A stretch of DNA of 38,018 nucleotides from an archaeon. Its GTDB lineage: Archaea; Nanobdellota; Nanobdellia; Woesearchaeales; GW2011-AR9. Below the pieces are notes generated by a model. That model was not told where the DNA came from. It saw only the letters and a list, made by a program, of their open reading frames with translations, and made no database searches. Positions 24,033-32,149 of the stretch are shown here, piece by piece. The translations under genes and the position numbers were made by a program. Positions within the stretch are counted from its first letter, which is position 1. Each line of letters begins with the position of its first letter. The stretch is from contig JAUYKZ010000004.1 in the NCBI GenBank assembly GCA_030704845.1, forward strand, positions 1 to 38,018, read 5' to 3'.

Positions 24033-24761
24033 ATGGCTAATTTATTCCATAAAATCACGTTGGTAGGAATTCTTGCTTCTGGTTCTGCCTGCCACGAATT
24101 TGAAGGATGGAATGAGGTGTATGCCTGTAATCCAGAGATCTCGGAGATGGTAACTAATTCATATCAATTAATTCGGATTTATGAATCGGATATTGAAAAC
24201 GAAATTGAAACTGAAGTGCCTTGGCCTCTTCAAAATCTTCCGCCTTCAGAAGTTCTAGATTTCATCGAATCCGGAAGAATTAGAGTTGAATGTGGCAGTC
24301 CTAATTCAGAAAATGAAGATGTAGCTGCTACCTGGAGTAATTGGAGAGAAAAGGTTACTCTTAATGCTAAACATTTTCAAAAGATTTACGAGCGAGATTA
24401 TGAGAATAACCACCAATACATCAATGATGATGATGTTACCTTTAATTTTGAAGAAGCTGAAAAGACCATGCTAAATCATATTGGGGGAGTTGTTGGAGGA
24501 TATCAAGAAGTTGACTTAGCAAGTAAAGAAGTTTATTTAGCTCTTAGTAAAATGGTAGAAGTTTTGACCCATGAAGCAACTCATGCAGCATTTTATTATA
24601 ATGGATGGGATAACGCACATAAAGCTCAAAATAGACAAAAAGACACATTTTATCAATACGGCTGGAGAGCTGGTGATGCTATTCTAAATAACCCGCGTCA
24701 AGAAGTTAAAGAAGAATTGAAATTAATGAGAAAGGAATTGATAGAAAATCCTCCTAAATAG
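24033..24761 (+). CDS. Secreted protein with HEATH zinc-peptidase-like motif
   Basis: About 242 residues from ATG 24033. A short hydrophobic N-terminus ends LASGSAC, which could be a lipoprotein cleavage site or plain signal peptide. The zinc motif HEATH (H180, E181, H184) sits in THEATHAAFYYNGWDNAH, with a third His 12 residues on. The mature part is acidic, with several cysteines. I do not recognise a named family. The gene follows the glycosyltransferase by four bases, so it is in the same operon. A peptidase or surface-modifying role is inferred from the motif only. Confidence 0.55.
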   Translation: MANLFHKITLVGILASGSACHEFEGWNEVYACNPEISEMVTNSYQLIRIYESDIENEIETEVPWPLQNLPPSEVLDFIESGRIRVECGSPNSENEDVAATWSNWREKVTLNAKHFQKIYERDYENNHQYINDDDVTFNFEEAEKTMLNHIGGVVGGYQEVDLASKEVYLALSKMVEVLTHEATHAAFYYNGWDNAHKAQNRQKDTFYQYGWRAGDAILNNPRQEVKEELKLMRKELIENPPK

Positions 24762-24824
24762 AGTTGTCAACATATAGGACATAAGCGAAAGATTTAAAAA
24801 TGAATAGCTTGAATTTCATTCTCC

Positions 24825-25055
24825 ATGGAAGACTTAAACCTAGATGAAGAATTGGAACAAAATCTCTCCTTAGAGGACGAGGAAGAAGATTCAGCTGGTT
24901 TTATGGAAGGTTACCTAGAGGATGAAGATGCCCCCGTATGCCCTGAATGTGGCACCGCTATTGCGGAAGAAAAACTTCGTAGAGAAGTTGATGGTGAAAA
25001 CCACACCTTCTGTTCAGAAGAGTGTGCAGACGAATTTGAAGAGAGTCTAGAATAG
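24825..25055 (+). CDS. Small TRASH-like zinc-finger protein
   Basis: A 76-residue acidic protein. The N-terminal 35 residues are almost all Glu, Asp, Leu and Ser. The C-terminal part has a zinc ribbon with C39, C42, C63 and C67 (CPECGTAI ... HTFCSEECADEF), close to TRASH/YHS-type fingers. Such small proteins bind zinc or sense metals. It has its own TATA-like GATTTAAAAA (24791-24800) and lies just upstream of rpl11. Confidence 0.7.
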   Translation: MEDLNLDEELEQNLSLEDEEEDSAGFMEGYLEDEDAPVCPECGTAIAEEKLRREVDGENHTFCSEECADEFEESLE

Positions 25056-25056
25056 C

Positions 25057-25080
25057 TTTTTTCTTATATTTTTCTTTTCT
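25057..25080 (+). terminator. T-rich stretch after the zinc-finger gene
   Basis: A pyrimidine-rich, T-run-containing sequence starts two bases after the stop codon and precedes the rpl11 promoter. Archaeal RNA polymerase can stop at such T-runs. Confidence 0.4.
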
Positions 25081-25090
25081 AAGCACAAAC

Positions 25091-25100
25091 TATTTAAAGA
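25091..25100 (+). promoter_or_regulatory. TATA box of rpl11
   Basis: TATTTAAAGA, preceded by AAAC, lies 23-32 bases upstream of ATG 25123. Confidence 0.5.
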
Positions 25101-25122
25101 GGTCACGTTTTGTGAAAGGAAT

Positions 25123-25827
25123 ATGGCAAAACAGACCGTAGAAACACTTATTCAAGCTGGAAAAGCTACTGCTGCTCCACCTTTAGGCCCAGCCTTAGGT
25201 CCTACTGGAGTAAATATTGGTCAAGTTGTTGCCGAAATTAACAAAAAAACAGCTGATATGATTGGTATGCAAGTTCCAGTTAAAGTTACAGTTGATTCTG
25301 AAACAAAAACATTTACTATCGAAATAGGTACTCCTCCTGCAGCTGCTTTAATTAAAAAAGAAGCCGGAATCCAGAAAGGAGCTAGTAATCCGCTTACCGA
25401 TAAAGTTGCCGATCTTAAAATAGAACAAGTTATCAAAGTTGCAAAAATGAAAGAAGATGCCCTTCTTGGAGCACAATTAAAAGGCAGAGTTAAAGAGATT
25501 GTAGGAACTTGTCAATCTATGGGTATCCTAGTTGAAGGAATGATTGCTCAAGACGCTTTAAAAGCCATTGACGCTGGCCAGTTTGATGAAAAAATTGCTT
25601 CCGGTAAAACTGAAATTACTGCTGAAGAGAAAGCTAGATTGGATACAGAAAGGAAAAAACTTCAAGCTGACATGGAAAAAAGAAGGGGAGAGTTTGAAAT
25701 TAAAGCAAAATCCCTTATTAAGAATCTTGAAGGAAAAGATGCTAAGAAAATTAGAAAAGATCTTGCTGAAGCTGGTATCCCACAAACAATCATTGATGAA
25801 TTGGCTCCAGCTGAACAGAAGAAATAG
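25123..25827 (+). CDS. rpl11: Ribosomal protein uL11 with C-terminal extension
   Basis: Large-subunit protein of the GTPase-associated centre. The N-terminal domain carries PPLGPALGPTGVNIGQVV and the C-terminal RNA-binding domain KGRVKEIVGTCQSMGILVEG. The core ends near residue 164, the normal archaeal length. About 70 charged residues follow (TAEEKARLDTERKKLQ; KGKDAKKIRKDL-like helices). These are predicted helical and coiled-coil, ending in a short Pro-containing tail. The extension is in frame with no break. No L1, L10 or L12 gene is adjacent, unlike many archaea. The element copy 3 starts 16 bases after the stop. Confidence 0.93.
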   Translation: MAKQTVETLIQAGKATAAPPLGPALGPTGVNIGQVVAEINKKTADMIGMQVPVKVTVDSETKTFTIEIGTPPAAALIKKEAGIQKGASNPLTDKVADLKIEQVIKVAKMKEDALLGAQLKGRVKEIVGTCQSMGILVEGMIAQDALKAIDAGQFDEKIASGKTEITAEEKARLDTERKKLQADMEKRRGEFEIKAKSLIKNLEGKDAKKIRKDLAEAGIPQTIIDELAPAEQKK

Positions 25828-25842
25828 ATTTTTAATTCTTTA

Positions 25843-25939
25843 TATACTAAAGTGCCAAAGCTTTCGAACTTATTTTTGGCACTTTATATATATATATAAA
25901 ATGCGTTAATATATTCGAAATCTAACGCATTTTAGTATA
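25843..25939 (+). repeat. Structured repeat element, copy 3
   Basis: 97 bp. Identical to copies 1 and 2 except for one extra TATA in the central AT run. Outer repeats TATACTAAA (25843-25851) and TTTAGTATA (25931-25939). Arm A pairs AAAGTGCCAAA (25849-25859) with TTTGGCACTTT (25875-25885). Arm B pairs AAAATGCGTTA (25898-25908) with TAACGCATTTT (25923-25933). The loops hold TTTCGAA (25862-25868) and TTCGAAA (25914-25920), fully complementary. It sits between convergent rpl11 and the small membrane gene. Confidence 0.92.
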
Positions 25940-26027
25940 TTTAGTTTAACTATTAGATGGGATAATTATAATTATTATAATATTAATTGCTTTAGATATA
26001 ATTAAAAAAGATAAAATTAGAAAATAA

Positions 26028-26240
26028 TTATTTTCGTTTAACTCTGTGCATCTCTGCTTCTTTAATTTGAAGGATTGTTCGAGAAATTCTTTCCACTAAG
26101 CCAACTAAACTTTTAGTTTTATTTATCTGGCCCATTAGTAAGACAATTACTACGATAGCTTCAACAAGTAGAATAAACATGATAATAGCAAAAACCAGAA
26201 TCATTTCAACCAACGGAATGTCTATACCAAATACAAGCAT
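26028..26240 (-). CDS. Small single-pass membrane protein
   Basis: 70 residues. A long hydrophobic stretch (MILVFAIIMFILLVEAIVVIVLL) at about residues 13-35 is followed by a basic/amphipathic helix. It is not recognised. A Shine-Dalgarno-like GAGGTTG precedes ATG 26240 by five bases. TATA-like AAATATTTAAAAAC lies at about 26275-26288, so it has its own promoter downstream of the twin hairpins. Confidence 0.6.
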   Translation of the reverse strand: MLVFGIDIPLVEMILVFAIIMFILLVEAIVVIVLLMGQINKTKSLVGLVERISRTILQIKEAEMHRVKRK

Positions 26241-26306
26241 ATTTTCAACCTCTTTTGTTAATAGAAAAGAAATGGAGTTTTTAAATATTTCTTTTTAATA
26301 AAAAAT

Positions 26307-26394
26307 CCCAATCGGAGCAGAGCTCCGGGGTATTTTTTAATCTTAATTGGGTTACTAATTAATCTTCGTTGCAGAGCAACGGGGTATGAACCCA
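26307..26394 (-). terminator. Twin AGA-loop hairpins with mutually exclusive outer stems
   Basis: Two near-copy hairpins: CGGAGC-AGA-GCTCCG (26313-26327) and CGTTGC-AGA-GCAACG (26367-26381), each followed by GGGTAT. Two outer stems share the TTGGG segment: CCCAAT (26307-26312) with ATTGGG (26346-26351), and TGGGTT (26348-26353) with AACCCA (26389-26394). On the minus strand the first outer stem is followed by a T-run (26301-26306). It lies just after the PGF-pre-PGF gene and most simply ends that transcript. Confidence 0.5.
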
Positions 26395-26410
26395 GTTAAG
26401 AAATCAAAAA

Positions 26411-29400
26411 CTAGTGAACTTTTCTTCTTGCAATAAACATAAAACTTAGAAGACTCAGTAATGGAAGTACAACGGCTATAACTGAAGCTACTTCATTAAA
26501 AGCTCCATCCGATAATCTTCTTGGTAAAGTTCCTTCTTCTCCAAGATTCTCTACAAATAAATGTTCAGCAACAACACGATTCTTGTTAAGAACTTTTGTC
26601 CGGATATTATATTCTCCAACGTATCTCTGAGAATCATAGGCTAATTGCTGAGCAAAAACAAACCCTTCATCTCTCCTGATCTTATATGGACCAAAATAAT
26701 CACTATAAATCACACTCTCACCTAAATTCACATCATCTTTATCTAAACTTATTTCAAGATAATAATTATCAAATTCTTCTTCACCATCTTTAATTTCATC
26801 AACCCGTTCGGGAATTAACATATAAAATTCTAACAACCCTTGTTTTTGATCAACATCAAGTGCAGTCCCAATAACCCCCTGTTTTGGACCCACATCTTTC
26901 TGGAAAACTTCTTTTCCCTGAGAAGTAAATGTAATTTTAAAAGAATCACTTTGCGAAGCAATACCTCTTTTTAATTTACAAGTAGATTCAAACGTTTCTC
27001 CCGGTTTTACTCTTATCTCCCCACAAGTTCCAAGACTAGATTGTAACAATTTTCCGCTAATTTTTTCTCCGGTATAAGTCAAACCACTCAAAACTAAAGT
27101 TTGTTTTTGAGCAATTTCTCCTTCGTTTAAAATTCTTCTTACAGCTTTATTCAATTTGTTTTCAATTAGTTGTGGTCCTTTCTCGCCAATTATAAAGTAA
27201 CTAAACCCAAGTGCTTGAGCTTCCAGATGAACAAAACCATCCGATACACCAACAATTTCGGCAGGCAACTCTTCCCATAAACCGGTTAGTTCATTATAAT
27301 GATACATCCCAATATCTTCATTACTTAATCCTACATCGTTAACCCATTCTTCTGGTACCATGAATTTGATTACCGCCGCTCTAGCAACATCTACATTGAT
27401 ATCAAGTTGTTTATATTGAACACCTTGGAATGATTTTGCGACAGGTAAGTTAGCTAAAGATTCAATGGCTACTATTCCAACCTGATCTACAGCGGGTATG
27501 TCAGCTAAGTTTGATGTAGCACTAATTTGTTCCGGAGAATTATCAAAAGATACTTCTTGAACCATAGCTGCTCTTTCTACATTCTGATTTGCAGAATAAA
27601 CTAAACCTTTCTCATCAACGCCAGGAACTACAAAACTAACTTCTTCTACAGCAAATTCTTCAGAATCTACCATTACATTTACTTCTTCTCCAACATTAGC
27701 TATTGGTACCGGAAGATTTGCACTTGCTACAACTTCAACTAAATCCTGATTACTCAATTGACCAATTAAAGTAGATATCTTTTTTGTGTATACCGGCTGA
27801 ACATTTACTTTTTCAATTAGTTCAAATAATCTTTTTTCTTGTTCAACTAAAACAGATAATTCGGCTTCAGAAAGACCTTTATTTTCTTCAGATATTTTTG
27901 CTTGTAAGAAAGCATCCACTTCATCTTCATTTATGATTGATGTTCCGGCCACGTCAGAAACAATAAATGGTTGTAATAAAATTACTTTATCCGCATTATT
28001 AGTTATCGAAATAACCACACTTTCTTCAGGATTAATAGACTCTGTTTGTACGGCTGCTGCTTCTGCTGTTGCAGTTTCTCCAGGAGTTAATCCTGCTGTT
28101 GATGTCGTCGCTGCTCCGACTACTGCTGCATCTTCGCTAACAATCGTTGTAACCGTTTTAGGAGATACGGTTGTAATATCTACCGTAACTAAATTGTTTT
28201 GAACATATTGTTGAGTTTCAGTAGTTGTTGCGGGTGCTGTCGTAGTGGTGGTCGATGTAGTTGTGCTTGTTGTAGTGGTTATAGCTGTAGTCGTACTTGT
28301 AGAAGAACTACTTCCTCCTCCACCTCCGCCTCCACCGCCGCTACTAGTAGTAGTGAAACTAATTTGTGTTGAAGAAGTTTGAGGATTTCCCGGTGTATCT
28401 TGACATCTGATGTAATACACGTAAGCTCTTCCTGAGGATAAACTTGCTAAAGCTACCGAATGTGACGTTCCCCCGCCACCACCCATCGTATCGGTCATGC
28501 TTGCATAAGCTTGGTCAGTCGTAGAATATTTGCATGTTGCTGCTTCATTAGTTGTTGCACTTAAAGTCGCCGAGGTTGTAGAAACCGAACTAGAACTGGA
28601 GGATGAAATGGTAGGAGGAGTAGAATCTACGATAAATGTTAAAGTCTCCGTATCATTTAAATTGCCCGCTGCATCGCTAGCAAATACAGTAAGAGTATGT
28701 GTGCCGTCAATAATTGAAGCCGAGGAAACAGTTAAACTAGCATTATATAAAGAAGTATTAGTTGAACTTCCAGTCAAATTACCCGGATTGGAACCGTTTG
28801 AAATCTGGAATAAAACGGAAGCAATTCCTGTATCATCGCTCACGGAAGCATTGAAGACAATCGTATTTCCCAAACTATATGTGGCCCCATTTGTTGGAGA
28901 ATTGATAGCACTTACGGAAGGGATTGTGGTGTCTGGAGCAGCTCCAGAAGATGCCGCTTCAAGAGATATTTGAGAAATTGTTGCGCCACCACAAGGACGT
29001 TCAATTTCACCGGGACAGATAAATCTAACAAAATAATATGGTCCGTATTCTTCACCAGAGATATTAGTTATTGTAGCGTTAGCCCAGTTTGAAGGTTCAG
29101 TCCAATTAACAATATGAACCCCCACAGAAACAAAAGCATTGGTTAGATTAATTACCGTAGTTAAATTTTCCCAATCAGTACCATTATAATAAAACCAATC
29201 CCAGAAGTCAGCTGCATGATTACCTATGCTAGAACCGGCAGTAACATTGAAGTATGCTGCAGTAAATGTAGTATCTGACCCCATATATACCGTATCAAGA
29301 TCTGAAGTAACACCGTCGGGGAAGAAAAAAACGTCAGTTCCGCCGTTTCCATAATCATCTGTTGCATCAACGTCATTAGCATCATCGGTATCATTCCATA

Positions 29401-29656
29401 ATCTATCATCTAAAGAAGTATCAGTATCATTAAACAAATAAACACTTACATTAAGATCTCCGGTTGTTAAATTACCAACGAACCGAGTTTGCAAAGAATA
29501 TCCTACTACAGCCCCAGTAATTAAAGAATCTGAAGAACCGCCATAATTAATTAAAATAAATGTTGAAGCTAGAGTTATCAGAACTAAAATAATTGCTTTA
29601 TATTCTAAGTTGTACTTCAATCTATACCATCTATTACTTTTCACCTTCTTTTTCAT
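26411..29656 (-). CDS. Large surface protein with PGF-pre-PGF domain
   Basis: About 1081 residues from ATG 29656; the frame runs on to 29758, but that would overlap the topA promoter. Order: basic N-terminus; membrane helix AIILVLITLASTFILI; a LITGAVVG motif; Asn/Thr-rich sequence with many N-glycosylation sites; Ig/FN3-like region (SPTNGATYSLGNTIVFNASV); a run of nine Gly; a Ser/Thr-rich mucin-like linker; a charged alpha part. A PGF-pre-PGF domain follows (FMVPEEWVND ... YHYNELTGLWEELP ... GFSYFIIGEKG), then beta domains and a C-terminal membrane helix with an ARRKVH tail. It is probably anchored at both ends of the outer cell surface and heavily glycosylated. Confidence 0.85.
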   Translation of the reverse strand: MKKKVKSNRWYRLKYNLEYKAIILVLITLASTFILINYGGSSDSLITGAVVGYSLQTRFVGNLTTGDLNVSVYLFNDTDTSLDDRLWNDTDDANDVDATDDYGNGGTDVFFFPDGVTSDLDTVYMGSDTTFTAAYFNVTAGSSIGNHAADFWDWFYYNGTDWENLTTVINLTNAFVSVGVHIVNWTEPSNWANATITNISGEEYGPYYFVRFICPGEIERPCGGATISQISLEAASSGAAPDTTIPSVSAINSPTNGATYSLGNTIVFNASVSDDTGIASVLFQISNGSNPGNLTGSSTNTSLYNASLTVSSASIIDGTHTLTVFASDAAGNLNDTETLTFIVDSTPPTISSSSSSSVSTTSATLSATTNEAATCKYSTTDQAYASMTDTMGGGGGTSHSVALASLSSGRAYVYYIRCQDTPGNPQTSSTQISFTTTSSGGGGGGGGGSSSSTSTTTAITTTTSTTTSTTTTTAPATTTETQQYVQNNLVTVDITTVSPKTVTTIVSEDAAVVGAATTSTAGLTPGETATAEAAAVQTESINPEESVVISITNNADKVILLQPFIVSDVAGTSIINEDEVDAFLQAKISEENKGLSEAELSVLVEQEKRLFELIEKVNVQPVYTKKISTLIGQLSNQDLVEVVASANLPVPIANVGEEVNVMVDSEEFAVEEVSFVVPGVDEKGLVYSANQNVERAAMVQEVSFDNSPEQISATSNLADIPAVDQVGIVAIESLANLPVAKSFQGVQYKQLDINVDVARAAVIKFMVPEEWVNDVGLSNEDIGMYHYNELTGLWEELPAEIVGVSDGFVHLEAQALGFSYFIIGEKGPQLIENKLNKAVRRILNEGEIAQKQTLVLSGLTYTGEKISGKLLQSSLGTCGEIRVKPGETFESTCKLKRGIASQSDSFKITFTSQGKEVFQKDVGPKQGVIGTALDVDQKQGLLEFYMLIPERVDEIKDGEEEFDNYYLEISLDKDDVNLGESVIYSDYFGPYKIRRDEGFVFAQQLAYDSQRYVGEYNIRTKVLNKNRVVAEHLFVENLGEEGTLPRRLSDGAFNEVASVIAVVLPLLSLLSFMFIARRKVH
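28311..28338 (-). repeat. Trinucleotide repeat coding nine glycines
   Basis: A run of CCN/CCG/CCA triplets on plus encodes nine consecutive Gly in the surface protein. Such runs can change length by slippage. Confidence 0.6.
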
Positions 29657-29730
29657 TGAAATTAAGTAATAAGTAAAGAGAACTCCCTTAAAAACCTTAC
29701 GGCTAGATAGCGACAAGAATAAACCAAACC

Positions 29731-29740
29731 TTTTTAAAGA
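29731..29740 (+). promoter_or_regulatory. TATA box of topA
   Basis: TTTTTAAAGA lies about 25-34 bases upstream of ATG 29765 and inside the unlikely longer version of the divergent surface-protein frame. Confidence 0.5.
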
Positions 29741-29764
29741 AAAGTCCAAATTCGTCATTTATCC

Positions 29765-32074
29765 ATGGTAGAATTGATAATTACAGAGAAACCGAGTTCT
29801 GCAAAAAAGATTGCAACCGCTTTAGCAGATGGTAAACCAACTTTAACTAAAAGTAAACAGTCATCATACTTCTCATTAACTCATAAAGGTAAAGAAATAA
29901 TTGTAACTTCTGCCGTTGGCCATTTATACGGTCTTGCTGAAAAAGAAAACAACCATTGGGCTTACCCCATTTTTGATATTGAATGGGTCCCATCATATAA
30001 AATGTCTGGTAATTTGAAATATACCAAAGATTACATTGACACCATTTCTGCCATGTCAAAGAAAGCAGATGAATTCACCATAGCTTGCGATTATGATGTT
30101 GAAGGAGAAGTTATCGGCCTTAATGTAATTCGTTTTGCATGCAAACAGAAAGATTCCAATAGAATGAAGTTTTCCACATTAACCACTGAAGATCTGGTTA
30201 AATCTTATGAGAATAAAATAAACCATCTTGATTGGGGCCAAGCATACGCCGGAGAAACTAGACATAAATTAGATTGGTTCTATGGGATAAACATTTCTCG
30301 AGCTTTAACTTCCTCGGTTAAAACTGCCGGCGCATTTAAAGTAATGTCAGCAGGAAGAGTGCAAGGACCGGCATTAAAACTGTTAGTTGATAGAGAAAAA
30401 GAAATTCAAAAATTTGTTCCTGAACCATTTTGGGTAATTCAACTTCTTGGCGATTATAAAAAAACGAATATTGAAGCTTGGCATGAAAAAGATAAAATCT
30501 TTGACAAGACAGTTGCTGATAAAATTCTTACAGCTATCAAAGGAAAGAAAGAAGCTGTTATTTCAAAAGTTACCAGAACAAAAAGAAACCAAACTCCACC
30601 ATATCCTTTCGATTTAACCTCACTTCAATCAGAATCATATAACCTTTTCAAAATAACTCCTAAAGATACGTTAGCTATCGCTCAAAAATTATATTTAGCA
30701 GGAGTAACTTCATATCCAAGAACATCATCACAACAGTTAGATCCAAAATTAGGATTCCAGAATATTCTTAAATTATTAAGTAAGCAAGGAGAATATAAAG
30801 ACCTCTGCCAAACTCTATTAAAATTACCTCAATTAGTTCCAAACAATGGGAAAAAAACAGATCCAGCCCATCCGGCAATTTATCCTACCGGGCAAGCTCC
30901 TAAATCCTTATTAGATAGGGAAATGAAAATTTATGATTTAATCGTAAAAAGATTCATGGCGACATTTGGTACGCCTGCCGTTAGAGAAACCATGGAAGTT
31001 ATTCTTGACGTAAATAACGAACATTTCATCACAAAAGGGACTAGAACAATTGAAGAAAACTGGCATGTATTCTATAAACCATATGTTAAAGTTGAAGAAA
31101 TAACTTTGCCAGATATGAAAGAAAAAGATACTGTAGAAATATCTAAAATTTCAAAGATTGATAAAGAGACTCAACCGCCAAACAGATTTAACCAATCTTC
31201 CATTATTAAAGAGTTAGAAAAAAGAAATCTTGGAACGAAAGCAACAAGAGCAGATATTCTCGACAGATTATTTCAAAGAGGATACGTTGAAGGAGTTCAA
31301 ATTAAAGTGACCCAGTTAGGAATTGAAACTACAGATATTCTTGAAAAATTTGTTGGACCTATCGTTGACGAGAAATTAACCGCAGATTTTGAAGAAGAAA
31401 TGGAAAAAATAAGGGAAGGAAAAAGTACCGAAGAAAAAGTTCTTGAAAAAGCAAAAAATTCTTTGATTGAACTTCTTACAGATTTCAAAAAGAAAGAAAA
31501 AATGATCGGGCAAGAAATTCTTAAATCAATTAGAGAAACTATCGAACAACATAATTTTATGGGTCAATGTCCAAAATGTAAAGATGGAAAATTAATGGTT
31601 CGCAGAGGTAAATTCGGCAGATTTGTTGGTTGCGATAAGTATCCTGATTGTAATACTATCCTTAACATCCCAAAAATCGGAGTAGTTAAATTTACTGGAA
31701 AACAATGTGAAAAATGTGAATATCCAATCGTTGAAGCCGGAAAAGGAAGAACTAAAAGAACTAATTGTCTTAATCAAGATTGTCCTACTTTGAAAAGTAA
31801 CCAAGAGGGAAAGGGGAAAGCCTACGAGGAAGAAGGGATGGAATGTCCAACCTGTAAAAAGGGGCAGATGGTTTTGAGGAAAAGTTTCTATGGTGCATTC
31901 CTTGGATGTAACAATTATCCAGCATGTAAAACGATGATGAAAATTAACAAGGAAGGTAAAGTAGAAGTAGATAAACCAATTGTTAAAACTGGCGATAGTA
32001 AGAAGGAAGTTGCAAAGAAAAAAACTGCCAAAAAGAAAGCAGTAAGTAAGAAAGTTCCCAAAAAATTACAATAA
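29765..32074 (+). CDS. topA: DNA topoisomerase I (type IA, archaeal)
   Basis: Relaxes negative supercoils by single-strand passage. The 769 residues start with the Toprim domain (E8 in ITEKPSSAKKIA; DYDVEGE at 109-115 with the D109, D111 and E113 metal ligands). The catalytic Tyr is Y317 in TSYPRTSSQQL. The central domain is complete. Three C-terminal zinc fingers follow: CPKC ... C ... C (about 600-630), CEKC ... CxNQDC, and CPTC ... CNNYPAC. The tail is highly Lys-rich, a likely DNA-binding end. A complete stand-alone housekeeping gene. Confidence 0.95.
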   Translation: MVELIITEKPSSAKKIATALADGKPTLTKSKQSSYFSLTHKGKEIIVTSAVGHLYGLAEKENNHWAYPIFDIEWVPSYKMSGNLKYTKDYIDTISAMSKKADEFTIACDYDVEGEVIGLNVIRFACKQKDSNRMKFSTLTTEDLVKSYENKINHLDWGQAYAGETRHKLDWFYGINISRALTSSVKTAGAFKVMSAGRVQGPALKLLVDREKEIQKFVPEPFWVIQLLGDYKKTNIEAWHEKDKIFDKTVADKILTAIKGKKEAVISKVTRTKRNQTPPYPFDLTSLQSESYNLFKITPKDTLAIAQKLYLAGVTSYPRTSSQQLDPKLGFQNILKLLSKQGEYKDLCQTLLKLPQLVPNNGKKTDPAHPAIYPTGQAPKSLLDREMKIYDLIVKRFMATFGTPAVRETMEVILDVNNEHFITKGTRTIEENWHVFYKPYVKVEEITLPDMKEKDTVEISKISKIDKETQPPNRFNQSSIIKELEKRNLGTKATRADILDRLFQRGYVEGVQIKVTQLGIETTDILEKFVGPIVDEKLTADFEEEMEKIREGKSTEEKVLEKAKNSLIELLTDFKKKEKMIGQEILKSIRETIEQHNFMGQCPKCKDGKLMVRRGKFGRFVGCDKYPDCNTILNIPKIGVVKFTGKQCEKCEYPIVEAGKGRTKRTNCLNQDCPTLKSNQEGKGKAYEEEGMECPTCKKGQMVLRKSFYGAFLGCNNYPACKTMMKINKEGKVEVDKPIVKTGDSKKEVAKKKTAKKKAVSKKVPKKLQ

Positions 32075-32119
32075 GTAAATTTTTAATTGTGTTCTGGTAA
32101 ATTAAGTATATAACTAGTT

Positions 32120-32129
32120 TATTTATATC
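32120..32129 (+). promoter_or_regulatory. TATA box of the ImmA-like gene
   Basis: TATTTATATC lies about 25 bases upstream of ATG 32150. Confidence 0.4.
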
Positions 32130-32149
32130 ATCGTTAACCCGCCCTGATT

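Noticed and set aside
25568-25909. 113-residue frame overlapping rpl11 and element copy 3
   Set aside because: It is a frame-shifted reading of the L11 extension and has no independent support.
9735-25939. CRISPR-like interpretation of the three repeats
   Set aside because: Copies are many kilobases apart and in both orientations, with no spacers or cas genes.
26241-26410. Attenuator or riboswitch controlling the small membrane gene
   Set aside because: A TATA box at about 26275-26288 lies between the hairpins and the gene, so the hairpins are probably not in its leader.
28530-28973. 147-residue frame antisense to the surface protein
   Set aside because: The repetitive Val/Glu composition mirrors the Ser/Thr/Asn-rich codons of the real gene.
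29657-29758. Longer N-terminus of the large surface protein
   Set aside because: It would begin 6 bases from the divergent topA start and cover that gene's TATA box; the membrane anchor follows ATG 29656 naturally.
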